This document shows, one piece after another, positions 8,881 to 18,051 of a stretch of 64,000 nt of DNA; position 1 is the stretch's first letter; each line of letters opens with the position of its first letter. The position numbers were made by a program, and so were the translations under genes. This DNA comes from Flavobacterium chilense (GTDB lineage: Bacteria > Bacteroidota > Bacteroidia > Flavobacteriales > Flavobacteriaceae). The notes beneath the pieces were generated by a model. It saw only the letters and a program-made list of their open reading frames with translations, was not told the DNA's origin and did not search any database. The stretch spans positions 242,694-306,693 of the forward strand of contig NZ_LSYT01000008.1 in assembly GCF_001602525.1 (NCBI RefSeq). Direction: 5' to 3'.

Positions 8881-11800
8881 ATGAAAAATATTTTAAAACA
8901 TATTACGCTATTATTGGTTTTTATCACTGGTAATGTAATAGCCCAGGCCCCTGCAACTATTGTTAAAGGAAGTATAGATACCCCTTATATTGTAACAGGA
9001 AACGAAAGCCTTGTTGCTACTCAACAAATCATATTACAGCCCAATACCATTATACAGGCGGGTAGTACCTTTGCAGCCAAAATAAGCTCAGATGCTTATA
9101 TTCCGTTTACTTTTAGTGACGAAAATTACGTGTTTAGCAGAACGTTTCAGGCACCGCTAAATAATATTAATGAGATTTCAAATAATAAAGATGTTATCGA
9201 ATCGATTAGTTATTTTGACGGATTGGGCAGACTGATGCAAAAAATAGCCATTAAGGCATCTCCGGATAAACAGGACATTGTCACTCATGTGTGTTATGAC
9301 GGTCTTGGCAGACAAGATAAAGACTATCTCCCGTATAAGGCTGTCACAGGAAGTATTGCTTCTTACAGAACTGGTGCTGCTGTTAGCACAAACAATTATT
9401 ATAGTACCAATTATGCTGCTGATATAAACAGTGCAAACCCTAATCCGTTTTCTGAGAAAAAATTTGAAAACTCCCCACTAAACAGGATTTTATTACAAAC
9501 AGCACCCGGGAGTGCCTGGGCTCTAAATTCTGGCCATGAAATAAAATCAGATTATCAGACAAATCTCAACAGTGATGCTGTAAAATTGTACACTATTGCT
9601 GTTCAGCTTGATGCAAATGGAGTTTTTATGCCTACAATCCCAAGCACAAATGGCAATTATGGAGAAGGGCAGTTATTTAAAAATATAACCAAAAATGAAA
9701 ACTGGACTGCCGGAAACAATAATACTACAGAAGAGTTTAAAGATAAAGAAGGGCGAATCATCCTTAAAAAAACATATGGAGTTTCGATGGTAAATAATGC
9801 TCCGGTTAATACTTCTCATGAAACGTATTATATTTATGATATTTATGGCAACCTAACTTATGTTTTACCGCCAAAGGCTGATGGTGTGATTAATGACGGA
9901 GTACTAAACGATTTATGTTATCGCTATCGCTATGATGAACGAAACAGGCTTATAGAAAAAAAACTGCCAGGTAAAGAATGGGAATATATTGTTTATGATA
10001 AATTAGACCGACCAGTATTAACCCAGGATGCTAATCTAAGAGCAGCAAACAAATGGATTTTTACCAAATATGATGCCTTTAACAGGCTCGTATATACCGG
10101 AGAATATGTAAATAACTCAGAAACTACAAGAGCCCTTGTTCAGGGACTGGCAAATACCAGTACTACTTTGTTCGAAACAAGACAAGCAACTTCTGTAGCA
10201 ACTCTTACTCCGCCTGTAAATTATTCTAACGATGCCTTTCCTAAAACCGGAATCGATTTGTTTACTATCAATTATTATGATGATTACAGTAATATAGATC
10301 TGGATGGAGGAATTGTAACAGACTCTTATGGTGTTGCTCCTGCTAATGCCAAAGGGCTGGCGACATGTACTAAGGTTCGTATTTTAGGTACTACAAACTG
10401 GACCACTAATGTGAGTTATTACGATGCTAAAGGCAGAATTATTTCTACTTATAGTAAAAATAATTTTTTAGCGAGCACAACTACAGCAAAGAACCAGCTT
10501 GATTTTGCCGGCAAGGTTTTAGAAACCACCACTACGCATAAAAAAGGAACAGATCCCTTAATAACCATTGTAGATGTGAATTCGTATGATCATACAGGTC
10601 GTTTACTAACGCAAAAACAAACAATTAATAATCAGGTACAAGAAACAATAGCAAGCAATACATACGATAATTTAGGGCAATTGATAGCCAAAGGAGTGGG
10701 TGGAAAAACAACACAGTCCCGTTTACAAAATATCGATTATGGGTATAATATTCGAGGCTGGCTCAAAAATATTAACAATATAAATACCTTAGGTACTAAT
10801 TTATTTGCTTTTCAGATCAATTATAATGCTCCTGCTGCAGGAACGGCATTGTATAACGGTAATATCAGTCAGACCTTTTGGAGAAGTGCCAATACTGATA
10901 ACAGTTTAAAAAATTACACCTATAGTTATGATGATTTAAACAGATTAACACTGGCTACAGATGGTTCTGTAAATAATGCCGGAAGATATAATGAATCTTT
11001 AAGTTATGACAAAAACGGAAACATTACCAATTTGGTACGACTGGGGCACAGAGATCCAAATGCGACTCAGTTTGGTTATATGGATATCCTGACTTATAGT
11101 TATACAGGAAACAAACTTGATAAAGTAAATGATTCTTCAGGTAGTACCGAAGGTTTTAAAGATGGAGCAAACCTGCCGGTTGAGTACTCGTATGATTTTA
11201 ACGGAAACATGAAAACGGATGCCAACAAGGGGATAACCGCTATTAGTTACAACCATTTAAACCTTCCAACCTCTGTAAGCATAGGGGGCGGTACGATTAA
11301 TTATGTGTATGATGCTGCCGGAGTAAAACAGCGTAAAACAGTAAGCACCGGAAGCAGTACAGACTATGCAGGATCATTTATATATGAAAACAATGTTTTA
11401 AAACAATTTTCGCAACCAGAAGGTTATGTTGTTTATAATGCCGGAATTTATAATTATATTTATCAGTATAAAGATCATTTAGGCAATATTCGATTAAGTT
11501 ATCAGGATAAAGACAATGATGGTACTGTAAACAATAGCGAAATTGTTCAGGAAAACAATTATTATGCTTTTGGATTATTGCAAAAAGGCTATAATACAGC
11601 TATCAATGGTATAGATAATAAGTATAAGTACAATGGAAAGGAATTGCAAGACGAGTTAGGGCTTGGGATGTATGATTATGGTGCACGACTTTATGATCCG
11701 TCAAGAGCAGGATGGACGACAATAGATCCTTTAGCGGAAAAAATGAGAAGATGGTCGCCTTATAACTATACTTTCGATAATCCAATGAGATTTACTGACC

Positions 11801-12528
11801 CAGATGGAATGGGGCCAAGTGACATTATTGTTTTATCAATGGGTCAGAGTAAAGAAATTGCAAGGGTAAAAGCGGCAGGTCCAGATACTTATGTTAAAGT
11901 TAGTGAAGCAGCTTTTAATAAAGCGAGTTCAAGTTTTTCAAATGAAAATAAAGATTATAATACAATGTTGTCTATAAATTCTTTGCGAAGTCAAGAAAGA
12001 TCATCTGACAGTGCAGACTTAATTTCAGAGCAAACGGGAAATAGTATAAGTATTACGGGTTCTATGAGAGAAGGAAACAATAAAATTGGTGATGTTACTG
12101 TAACAACTCAAGTTGATTTTGATAATGGAAGTAGTATGGCACTTGATTCATTTTCTGGTGTTGCTGGTGGTTTTGGTAATGGGGCACCAGAAAATGGCAA
12201 CTATACAGTAAGTAATTTTCGCGATAGAAGCCCTGGTAACGGGGATTACAATAAAGGAATGAATAGTGATGGTGTGGGATTTAGTTTTAACTTAAATCCT
12301 CAATTTAGTACTAATAGAAGTGATTTGAGAATTCACCCAGACGGAAACAACGAAGGAACTTTAGGTTGTATTGGACTAAGTGGCAATTCTTCCCAGCTTA
12401 GTGCTTTTAGTGCTGCTGTACAAGGCTTTTTACAAAACAGCAAATCGATTCCGGCAACAGTAAACATCACAAATAATCCTAATAATAATGGAAGAAATGG
12501 AACCAAAATACCTAATGTCAATGAATAA
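8881..12528 (+). CDS. DUF6443/RHS core polymorphic toxin with L,D-transpeptidase-like tip
   Basis: I start it at ATG 8881, 7 bp after the previous stop, which gives a signal peptide (MKNILKHITLLLVFITGNVIA). A DUF6443 region follows (ISYFDGLGRLMQKIAIKAS), then YD repeats and the RHS core (YNGKELQDELGLGMYDYG, then FTDPDGM). After the core comes a unique ~240-residue tip. Its late segment LRIHPDGNNEGTLGCIGL holds His and Cys in the order seen in YkuD/DUF2778/DUF5675-type L,D-transpeptidase-like folds, suggesting an effector that cuts or cross-links peptidoglycan. The stop overlaps the start of a lipoprotein gene, the expected place for immunity. RHS assignment is firm; tip chemistry is an inference. 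Confidence 0.82.
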   Translation: MKNILKHITLLLVFITGNVIAQAPATIVKGSIDTPYIVTGNESLVATQQIILQPNTIIQAGSTFAAKISSDAYIPFTFSDENYVFSRTFQAPLNNINEISNNKDVIESISYFDGLGRLMQKIAIKASPDKQDIVTHVCYDGLGRQDKDYLPYKAVTGSIASYRTGAAVSTNNYYSTNYAADINSANPNPFSEKKFENSPLNRILLQTAPGSAWALNSGHEIKSDYQTNLNSDAVKLYTIAVQLDANGVFMPTIPSTNGNYGEGQLFKNITKNENWTAGNNNTTEEFKDKEGRIILKKTYGVSMVNNAPVNTSHETYYIYDIYGNLTYVLPPKADGVINDGVLNDLCYRYRYDERNRLIEKKLPGKEWEYIVYDKLDRPVLTQDANLRAANKWIFTKYDAFNRLVYTGEYVNNSETTRALVQGLANTSTTLFETRQATSVATLTPPVNYSNDAFPKTGIDLFTINYYDDYSNIDLDGGIVTDSYGVAPANAKGLATCTKVRILGTTNWTTNVSYYDAKGRIISTYSKNNFLASTTTAKNQLDFAGKVLETTTTHKKGTDPLITIVDVNSYDHTGRLLTQKQTINNQVQETIASNTYDNLGQLIAKGVGGKTTQSRLQNIDYGYNIRGWLKNINNINTLGTNLFAFQINYNAPAAGTALYNGNISQTFWRSANTDNSLKNYTYSYDDLNRLTLATDGSVNNAGRYNESLSYDKNGNITNLVRLGHRDPNATQFGYMDILTYSYTGNKLDKVNDSSGSTEGFKDGANLPVEYSYDFNGNMKTDANKGITAISYNHLNLPTSVSIGGGTINYVYDAAGVKQRKTVSTGSSTDYAGSFIYENNVLKQFSQPEGYVVYNAGIYNYIYQYKDHLGNIRLSYQDKDNDGTVNNSEIVQENNYYAFGLLQKGYNTAINGIDNKYKYNGKELQDELGLGMYDYGARLYDPSRAGWTTIDPLAEKMRRWSPYNYTFDNPMRFTDPDGMGPSDIIVLSMGQSKEIARVKAAGPDTYVKVSEAAFNKASSSFSNENKDYNTMLSINSLRSQERSSDSADLISEQTGNSISITGSMREGNNKIGDVTVTTQVDFDNGSSMALDSFSGVAGGFGNGAPENGNYTVSNFRDRSPGNGDYNKGMNSDGVGFSFNLNPQFSTNRSDLRIHPDGNNEGTLGCIGLSGNSSQLSAFSAAVQGFLQNSKSIPATVNITNNPNNNGRNGTKIPNVNE

Positions 12529-13213
12529 TAAAATGATAATAATAGCAAGCCTATTTTCACTTTTAACTTTAGGATGCAAAGATAAAAGTGAGTTACAGAC
12601 AACTATAACCAAACCTGCTAAAGTAAATATTAACGCAATAATAGCTTCCCAGGCAGATTCGGCTAAATTGACTAAAAATGCAAAAGTCGAGATTGAGTTG
12701 AAAGAAGTTAGCCCTGATTCAACAATAAATAATCTTTTGTTTTTGGAAAATAGTGAATCTTTAAAACGATTTTATTCAAAAGATAAAATGATTTCTACAA
12801 TTGAGAAATTAAGAGAAAGTCCGATTGCTGTTTTTAGCAATAATGATAAGTCACAATACTTATTGGCTTATCATTATGAAGGTAATCCTAAAGATCAATT
12901 TAGTTGCTTCGAAATTGGGTACTTTGAAAATGATAAAAAATTGATGCAAAATCTTAATTATAGCATTGATAATAAGATTTTTGAAACAGAATCAAAAATA
13001 GGCCTAGGTATCTCTTTAGAAAAATTGATTAAAATAAAAGGTGATAGTTATGTAACTAAGCAGGATAAAGATCAATTAATTATTACGTATCGGATAGATA
13101 ATTATGATAAATCATCATTCTTGAAAAGGTATAATATGCCAGGATATTTTATGGAATTTACATTAAAAGATAACATGGTGATAAAAATATTGTTTGGATT
13201 TGATTATCCTTAA
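12521..13213 (+). CDS. Lipoprotein, candidate immunity to the RHS tip
   Basis: I chose ATG 12521, which overlaps the toxin stop by 8 bp, because it gives MNNKMIIIASLFSLLTLGCK: a short charged N-terminus, hydrophobic core and lipobox-like LTLGC. The mature part (~210 residues) is mixed alpha/beta and matches no family I know. A membrane-anchored, periplasm-facing protein is where an immunity factor against a cell-wall-acting toxin would need to be. This is guilt by association plus topology, with no recognised domain. A terminator follows 22 bp after the stop. Confidence 0.65.
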   Translation: MNNKMIIIASLFSLLTLGCKDKSELQTTITKPAKVNINAIIASQADSAKLTKNAKVEIELKEVSPDSTINNLLFLENSESLKRFYSKDKMISTIEKLRESPIAVFSNNDKSQYLLAYHYEGNPKDQFSCFEIGYFENDKKLMQNLNYSIDNKIFETESKIGLGISLEKLIKIKGDSYVTKQDKDQLIITYRIDNYDKSSFLKRYNMPGYFMEFTLKDNMVIKILFGFDYP

Positions 13214-13235
13214 TCAAAATTTATTTTAAAATGCA

Positions 13236-13264
13236 GAGGATGGGTAATTACTCATCCTTTTTTA
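13236..13264 (+). terminator. Terminator closing the RHS operon
   Basis: Hairpin AGGATGGGT / ACTCATCCT with an AATT loop and one mismatch, followed by a long T-run. Confidence 0.8.
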
Positions 13265-13293
13265 TTTAAACTCATTGACTTAAAATCTAAAAT

Positions 13294-13832
13294 ATGTGGC
13301 AATTTGATCCAGAAATATGGGGAACAGTTTCTGATTGGCTTATGGTTGCAGTTACGACTTTGACTGCGTATTATCTTTACAAAACGCTAAAATCTCAAAA
13401 AGAAGTACAAATTACTCAAAACAGACTTTTTGAAATTGAAAGTGTGAGATTTCGGGAAAGTATAAAACCTGATTTAAAATATAAAATATCTGAAAATATA
13501 ATTACACCTCAAGAAAAGGAAAACAGTAGGATTTACAGTATTGAAGTTACTAATGAGTCTTTAATACAGCACTTGAAATTTCTGTTGATCATAGTGAAAT
13601 GGAAGGCGTTAACCGAGTTGCATGGGCACCACAGAAGCAAAATCATTTGAAAAAGGATGATGGAATCTATCTTCTTCACTTTTTAATAGAAAATTTCGGA
13701 AGTCATCATTACATAATTTTTAGTATCTCATATAAAGATGTTTCTGGAACAAAGTATAAACAGGGTGTATTATTAAGAATAGACAGCTATGGCGATGAAA
13801 TAAATCCATACCTTCCAGAAGTTCTAAATTAA
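13294..13832 (+). pseudogene. Frameshifted single-TM protein
   Basis: Two overlapping frames clearly belong to one gene. The first (from 13294) has an N-terminal membrane helix (WLMVAVTTLTAYYLYKTL) and a soluble part up to EVTNESL. Near 13560-13566 the sense continues in another frame as ALEISVDHSEMEGVNR and reaches a stop at 13832. In the original frame the sequence after the shift is not protein-like. Restored length is about 178 residues. The shape (one N-terminal helix plus a small soluble domain) resembles unassigned accessory proteins near toxins. Loss of frame may be real decay or a base-call error. Confidence 0.6.
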
Positions 13833-13865
13833 CAAAAAGAAGCTATTAGTTCAAGGTTTATATTG

Positions 13866-14212
13866 TCACTTTTGCCGTACACCGTTTAATTTTCCATCTT
13901 CAAATTCTATTTCTAAATCTGACATATATTCATTTTTTAATTTATAACCCCACGTTTCGTAATTAATATTGGCTAATTCATTTAAATCAACCTGATCTGG
14001 TTTTCCAACTAGTAATTGTACCGAATCTTTAGACATACCTGTATGTAATGTTACATTGCCTTTCCTTTCCTGCCTTTTACCTCTACATATTGAACCTGAA
14101 TTTCATTTTTCGAATAAGTAGAACTACTACCACGGCTGATTGCAAAAAGAACAAAAAATGTTACTAATATTCCAGCTGCAAATCCGCCAATAAAAATTAA
14201 GAGATTCTTCAT
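13866..14212 (-). pseudogene. Frameshifted membrane-anchored SmpA/BamE-like protein
   Basis: On the minus strand ATG 14212 opens an N-terminal membrane helix (MKNLLIFIGGFAAGILVTFF). The frame hits a stop after GRKGKAM. One frame over, the sense continues from about 14055 as HTGMSKDSVQLLVGKPDQVD, then YETWGYKLKNEYM and EIEFEDGKLNGVRQK, ending at 13866. The GMSKDSVxxLLGxP-(W/Y)xY pattern is that of SmpA/OmlA (BamE-like) domains. A one-base frameshift near 14058 separates the halves. Restored length is about 115 residues. Confidence 0.6.
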
Positions 14213-14247
14213 ATCTGTATTATTTTAAATTAAGACTTTTAATATTG

Positions 14248-14591
14248 TCAAAATTCATGTCTTTTCTCATATTCAACTAGCAATCTGTGTTTGATGGAAT
14301 CCAGTTTAGCCTTTTCTATGCGCCACTTGCCGAGATATCGCTTGTTGTTCTTGTCGTAATCGTGCTGCAATTCACCGGGAAGATCAGCTTTGAATATATC
14401 AAGATCCCTAAAAATACGTATCAGAGGTGTAATTTCTGTATCACTTTGAGATTTCCATTTACGAGCAATTTCTACAAGTTTATCAGCATAATCTTTTAAA
14501 TAATAAATGAAGGTCTCTTTAAATATTGCTCGTCTTTACGGTCTGATAAAAAGCTTTTGATTTCTGATGAAGGATTGAATTCCTTTTCCAT
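14248..14591 (-). pseudogene. Frameshifted small soluble protein
   Basis: ATG 14591 (minus) gives MEKEFNPSSEIKSFLSDRK and then runs into a stop at about 14495. One frame over, the sense is FIYYLKDYADKLVEIARKW, then FRDLDIFKADLPGELQHDYD and KWRIEKAKLDSIKHRLL, ending at 14248. The composition is helical and charged, and I do not recognise the family. It is the third consecutive disrupted small gene between RHS modules. Restored length is about 114 residues. Confidence 0.55.
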
Positions 14592-14653
14592 ACTTATCTA
14601 TGTAATGTTATGATAACAAAGCTAGTGAATAAGTTTTAATATTTTTACGATGT

Positions 14654-14683
14654 AAACCTATCATTCAATTGATAGGTTTTTTT
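14654..14683 (+). terminator. Hairpin with T-run
   Basis: Stem AAACCTATCA / TGATAGGTTT with a 6-nt loop, followed on the plus strand by T-rich sequence. No intact plus-strand gene ends immediately before it, so it may be left over from a lost cassette. Confidence 0.65.
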
Positions 14684-14790
14684 ATTTTCCAGAAGCTAGG
14701 ATTTTAATTACATTACATCTACTTTCGTGGTGCAAAAAGTTCTTTGAATCGTCAATAATATCTGTGGTGATATTATTCAGGTGTGCCTGA

Positions 14791-15642
14791 GCCAGGTTCG
14801 CAGGGGCGTATAAGTATAAGTACAACGGCAAAGAGCTTCAAGACGAGCTAAACCTGAATGTTTACGACTATGGAGCAAGAAATTATGATCCTGCACTTGG
14901 GCGTTGGATGAATGTTGATCCAAAAGCAGAAACATCAAGACGTTTTTCTCCATTTGCATATGCTCTTAATAATTCAGTCTATTTTATTGACCCAAATGGA
15001 ATGCAGGCAGATGATTGGGTTAGCTATGTAGGTCACGATGGGCAACAGCGGGTAGTGTATGATGAAGCAGTGCATTCAAGAGCAGATGCTGAAGCGAAAT
15101 ATCAAAATGTTACAGATTCTTTTAAAAGCGGTTCTATTACAGGTACAGCTCCTGATGGAAATAGTGGTTATTCATATCAACTTAATGAAAATGGTTCTGT
15201 GACAGATTTAGGTGCAGGTGGAATAAATATAGAAAAAGGGTTTGCAACTCCTCAAGGGACATATGTTGGAGAAAATAAAAGTACTCTTTCACAATTATCG
15301 TCTGTTGCATCAAATTCCGGCAGTGTGGCAGTAGTTGCAGGAAGTTTAATGGTTCTTACAGGTGTCGGGGCACTATTGGGAGCAAGCTTAATAGCATATG
15401 GTGGTTATGTTTCAACTGCTGGAACTGTAATGGATTTAGCGAATGATGCTAATAATGGAAATTTAACAGCAGAGAAAGTTGCAACAAAGGTTGCAGTGGT
15501 TGCCATTCCTGAGGTTGGAGGTGCTGCTTTCAAAGCTTTAGGAGCGCCAACAGCTGGAGCTCTTCTTAATCTACAAACAATAGCTGTTGATAAATCTTTT
15601 GATATGATGAGAGATACAAAAACAGGTCAATCTAAAAAATAA
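14791..15642 (+). CDS. Orphan RHS tip (truncated core plus unique C-terminus)
   Basis: The frame is open from 14791 (a stop lies just before it) and goes straight into the end of an RHS core: YKYKYNGKELQDELNLNVYD, GARNYDPALGRWMNVDP and FIDPNGM. There is no signal peptide, no shell and no good start; the first ATG (14908) lies inside the core. The ~220-residue tip includes a Gly/Ala/Val-rich hydrophobic stretch (about 15325-15450) that could insert in a membrane. I do not recognise the toxin family. A 60-residue membrane protein follows after 6 bp. It reads as a silent tip available for recombination with the full-length RHS gene. Confidence 0.7.
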   Translation, partial: ARFAGAYKYKYNGKELQDELNLNVYDYGARNYDPALGRWMNVDPKAETSRRFSPFAYALNNSVYFIDPNGMQADDWVSYVGHDGQQRVVYDEAVHSRADAEAKYQNVTDSFKSGSITGTAPDGNSGYSYQLNENGSVTDLGAGGINIEKGFATPQGTYVGENKSTLSQLSSVASNSGSVAVVAGSLMVLTGVGALLGASLIAYGGYVSTAGTVMDLANDANNGNLTAEKVATKVAVVAIPEVGGAAFKALGAPTAGALLNLQTIAVDKSFDMMRDTKTGQSKK

Positions 15643-15648
15643 TTAATT

Positions 15649-15831
15649 ATGAACGATTACATTTTTCTAATCTTATTAGTGTTGTTATTAGCTTTATACC
15701 TTTTCTTTTTTAGAGAAAAATTAATAATGTGGGAAAATAGAAGTTCCATTGAAAAATCTTATTCTAATAGGCTTACAATAATTCTAGTAGCAGGGATTCT
15801 ATTATTTTTATATAAAATTTTAAAATCTTAA
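15649..15831 (+). CDS. Small two-TM protein, candidate immunity
   Basis: A 60-residue protein with two predicted membrane helices (residues 4-20 and 42-57) joined by a charged loop. It starts 6 bp after the RHS tip stop codon. A tiny membrane protein paired with a tip holding a hydrophobic segment would suit immunity to a membrane-acting toxin, but no family is recognised. Confidence 0.5.
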   Translation: MNDYIFLILLVLLLALYLFFFREKLIMWENRSSIEKSYSNRLTIILVAGILLFLYKILKS

Positions 15832-15981
15832 TTATTGTATTTGAAAACAGAAAATAAAGTCCCGTGTTGGTGTGAACATTTTGCTCGTGAACGCAAAGGG
15901 TAGTGTTTCAAAGTAGTGTTAGAAGATTTTAAATTTATAACGTGTTGAAATAGAGTGAATTTCAGTAAAAAAAATATTTTA

Positions 15982-16005
15982 AAGATGAGCAGTAATGCTC
16001 ATCTT
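15982..16005. terminator. Hairpin, exact inverse of one at 19.08 kb
   Basis: AAGATGAGC / GCTCATCTT stem with an AGTAAT loop. The same hairpin occurs in reverse orientation at 19076-19099, suggesting duplicated 3' ends of RHS modules. Confidence 0.6.
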
Positions 16006-16006
16006 A

Positions 16007-16731
16007 GATCTTTATGATCATGGAGCAAGGAATTATGATCCTGCATTGGGTCGTTGGATGAATATTGACTCGCTGGTAGAAAAAATGAGAAGACATTAGC
16101 AAATTTACAGGAATGTCTGTACAGGAAGCTAGAGCTGAGTTTAATCATAATTATTATCATTATGAGGATATAATGTCCGGGGGAGAAACTTTTTATAATT
16201 CAGAAAAACATGTCTCTTCAGGAGAATATGGAACAGATAAAGATTTTGGTCATGCGGTAGCTTTTGCTGGTATAGTCACTTTGCCAGCAATGGTGACAAC
16301 CGGTATTGTTGGGGCGGCATTTGGTGTTCCAACGGTCGGTTCTGCTACATTAGGCGTAGGCACCAATGTTGTAGCACAAGGCATAGCTAATATTGGAACT
16401 GATAACAGTTTAGGTAACATTAATACAATCGAGGCAGTAGCATCAGCAGTACCAGGTATAGGTCCTGCTATAATAGGTGGAACTTTTAGTTTACCTGTTG
16501 GTAATGTTTTACAAGGAAATTTTACTCCTTCAACTCCTAGTAATTTTAATCAAGGTGCTCTTCAAATAGGAGGGGCAATATTAGCTAATCGTTTTGGTCA
16601 AAAAATTGATACCAGTCCTATTTTGAGTAGTGAAACGAAAGGGGGTAGGAAATGTTTATGGAAATATAGCAAAAACCACTGTTACTACAGTTGTTGATAC
16701 AGCTCCACTTCCAGCGGATGATAAAAGATAG
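16007..16731 (+). pseudogene. Degenerate RHS tip
   Basis: It opens inside an RHS core (LYDHGARNYDPALGRWMNID, VEKMRRH) and hits a stop at 16096-16098. The DPDGM part is missing. The sense resumes in another frame as SKFTGMSVQEARAEFNHNYY and runs through a Gly/Val-rich segment (FGVPTVGSATLGVG). At a G5 run near 16640 the frame shifts again, from which GNVYGNIAKTTVTTVV continues to a stop at 16731. At least two disruptions mark it as non-functional. The hydrophobic Gly-rich region resembles membrane-inserting or pretoxin segments of RHS tips, but no catalytic family is recognised. Confidence 0.6.
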
Positions 16732-16734
16732 AAA

Positions 16735-17097
16735 ATGAAAAAAAATATAAGTAAATTAATCGCTATCGTTATTGTTGTAGGAATTGTTTTTCTTTTTGTT
16801 AAAGGTTATTTATATAAAAAAGAGATTAGAGAAAATAGAAAAAAAACTGTTTGTAAATTTACATTTTGTAAAATAGCACCAAAAACCACAACAAGTTTTT
16901 TTAAATATATAGTGAATAATAAAAGATATAGAAATAGTTATGGACAATGTCCTGATAGTTGTGATATGAAAATAAATAAATTTTTCATATTATATTATTC
17001 CTCAAAAGACCCTAATAAGATAGAAGTTGATTTGTCAAAGCAAATCACAGATACAACAGCTATTTTGAATGCGGGATTTTCTAAAGAAGAATTGTAA
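16735..17097 (+). CDS. Single-TM small protein, candidate immunity
   Basis: A 120-residue protein, 3 bp after the RHS remnant. It has an N-terminal membrane helix (ISKLIAIVIVVGIVFLFVKG) followed by a ~95-residue soluble part with four cysteines (VCKFTFCK and CPDSCDM), which could form disulfides in the periplasm. No family is recognised. The position directly behind a tip suggests immunity. The frame is intact although the toxin in front is broken, as is common for retained immunity genes. Confidence 0.5.
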   Translation: MKKNISKLIAIVIVVGIVFLFVKGYLYKKEIRENRKKTVCKFTFCKIAPKTTTSFFKYIVNNKRYRNSYGQCPDSCDMKINKFFILYYSSKDPNKIEVDLSKQITDTTAILNAGFSKEEL

Positions 17098-17122
17098 TGG
17101 TTTCTTAATTAAACTAAAAAAT

Positions 17123-17519
17123 ATGAAAAAAATATTACTGCTTGTAATTTTCTTGTGTATTCAAAATGGATTTTCCCAGAATTCAATCCCAGAAAATGAT
17201 ATTCAAAAAAAGACATATAATAATGAAGAAGTTCAAGTAAAAACTAGATTTCCAGATGGAGAGAAAAAGTTTAATGAATTTGTAGTGGAAAACTTAAAAA
17301 AAAAAATTTCATAAAGATTTTCCAAATGCTGTTTTAGTAAGTTTTATTATTGGAATTGAAGGGTCGATAAGTGATATTGAGATTATTAGTGGAGCGAGTA
17401 ATGTCACTGCAAAGAAAATAAAAAAAATCTTGAAAACTTCGCCTAAGTGGTTACCTGGCGAACATGAAGGTTATCATGTAAAAACAAAAGTATTAGTTAC
17501 CTTAAAATTACAGCCATAA
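17123..17519 (+). pseudogene. TonB C-terminal-like secreted protein, frame broken in a poly-A run
   Basis: ATG 17123 opens a signal peptide (MKKILLLVIFLCIQNGFSQ), then PDGEKKFNEFVVENLKKK. At an uninterrupted A11 run (17296-17306) the frame ends two codons later. With one A fewer the protein continues as FHKDFPNAVLVSFIIGIEG, SISDIEIISGAS and LKTSPKWLPGEHEGYHVKTK to a stop at 17519. The restored product (~130 residues) matches the TonB C-terminal/energy-transducer pattern (G-x-I-x-D...SPKWxPG). It may be a true pseudogene, a base-call error, or a gene using slippage on the A-run. Confidence 0.65.
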
Positions 17520-17700
17520 TTGTTTTTGAATAGGAATGGAGAATTTAGACTAATGCTCAAGATAGGTAATGTGTTAATAGTGAAGTTTTGTTTTTCGAAG
17601 ATAAAAAAATATTGATAATCATTATTAATTCTTTTCAATAATGTTGTGGTTGATATTTTCAATATTCTTGCCGTGCTTCTTATCCCTAATCCCTCTTTGG

Positions 17701-17878
17701 TTAATTGAATAATACTTTGGTTAGTGTTTTTTTGTATGCCTTATATTTATAGTCAGACTGCTGTCTTTTTTTACACAAACTGCATTTGTAACGTTGATTT
17801 CCGTTTAGTTGAAATCCATTCTTTATACATTTACCATTACAAAAATTACATTTTTTATCATGACCTAATTTGAAACAC
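17701..17878 (-). mobile_element. IS1-like transposase 5' remnant
   Basis: Read on the minus strand from about 17865 this encodes a zinc ribbon, GHDKKCNFCNGKCIKNGF, then QRYKCSLCKKRQ, ending at 17701. The CxxC...KNG...QRYxCxxC layout is that of InsA/IS1-type transposase N-termini. The segment directly outside (17866-17878) reads TTAGTGTTTCAAA on the minus strand, like the other presumed IS ends nearby (15899 and 19182). Only the first ~55 codons remain. Confidence 0.5.
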
Positions 17879-17926
17879 TAAGGTAAGACAAAAGCATTTT
17901 AAGGCTTATTAAAAGTCAAAAAACGA

Positions 17927-17957
17927 GAGAGACGACCAATAGAATAGATCGTCTCTC
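17927..17957 (-). terminator. Terminator downstream of the 18.05 kb lipoprotein gene
   Basis: A perfect 9-bp stem (GAGAGACGA / TCGTCTCTC) with a 13-nt loop. In the minus direction it is followed by CGTTTTTTG. Confidence 0.75.
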
Positions 17958-18051
17958 AAATATCTAAAACATTATAATTATAGATTCTTTTTCAATTAAT
18001 TATATTGCTATTCTGCAAAAACACCTAATCTGAAACATTACCCATCATTAC

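Noticed and set aside
12333..12612. Two minus-strand frames over the toxin/lipoprotein junction
   Set aside because: Antisense to the RHS tip and its overlapping lipoprotein gene; hydrophobic only because of AT-rich codons.
13294..13832. Annotating the two overlapping frames as two separate genes
   Set aside because: The second begins mid-domain without a start signal, and the sense passes smoothly from one frame to the other near 13562, so a single frameshifted gene explains it better.
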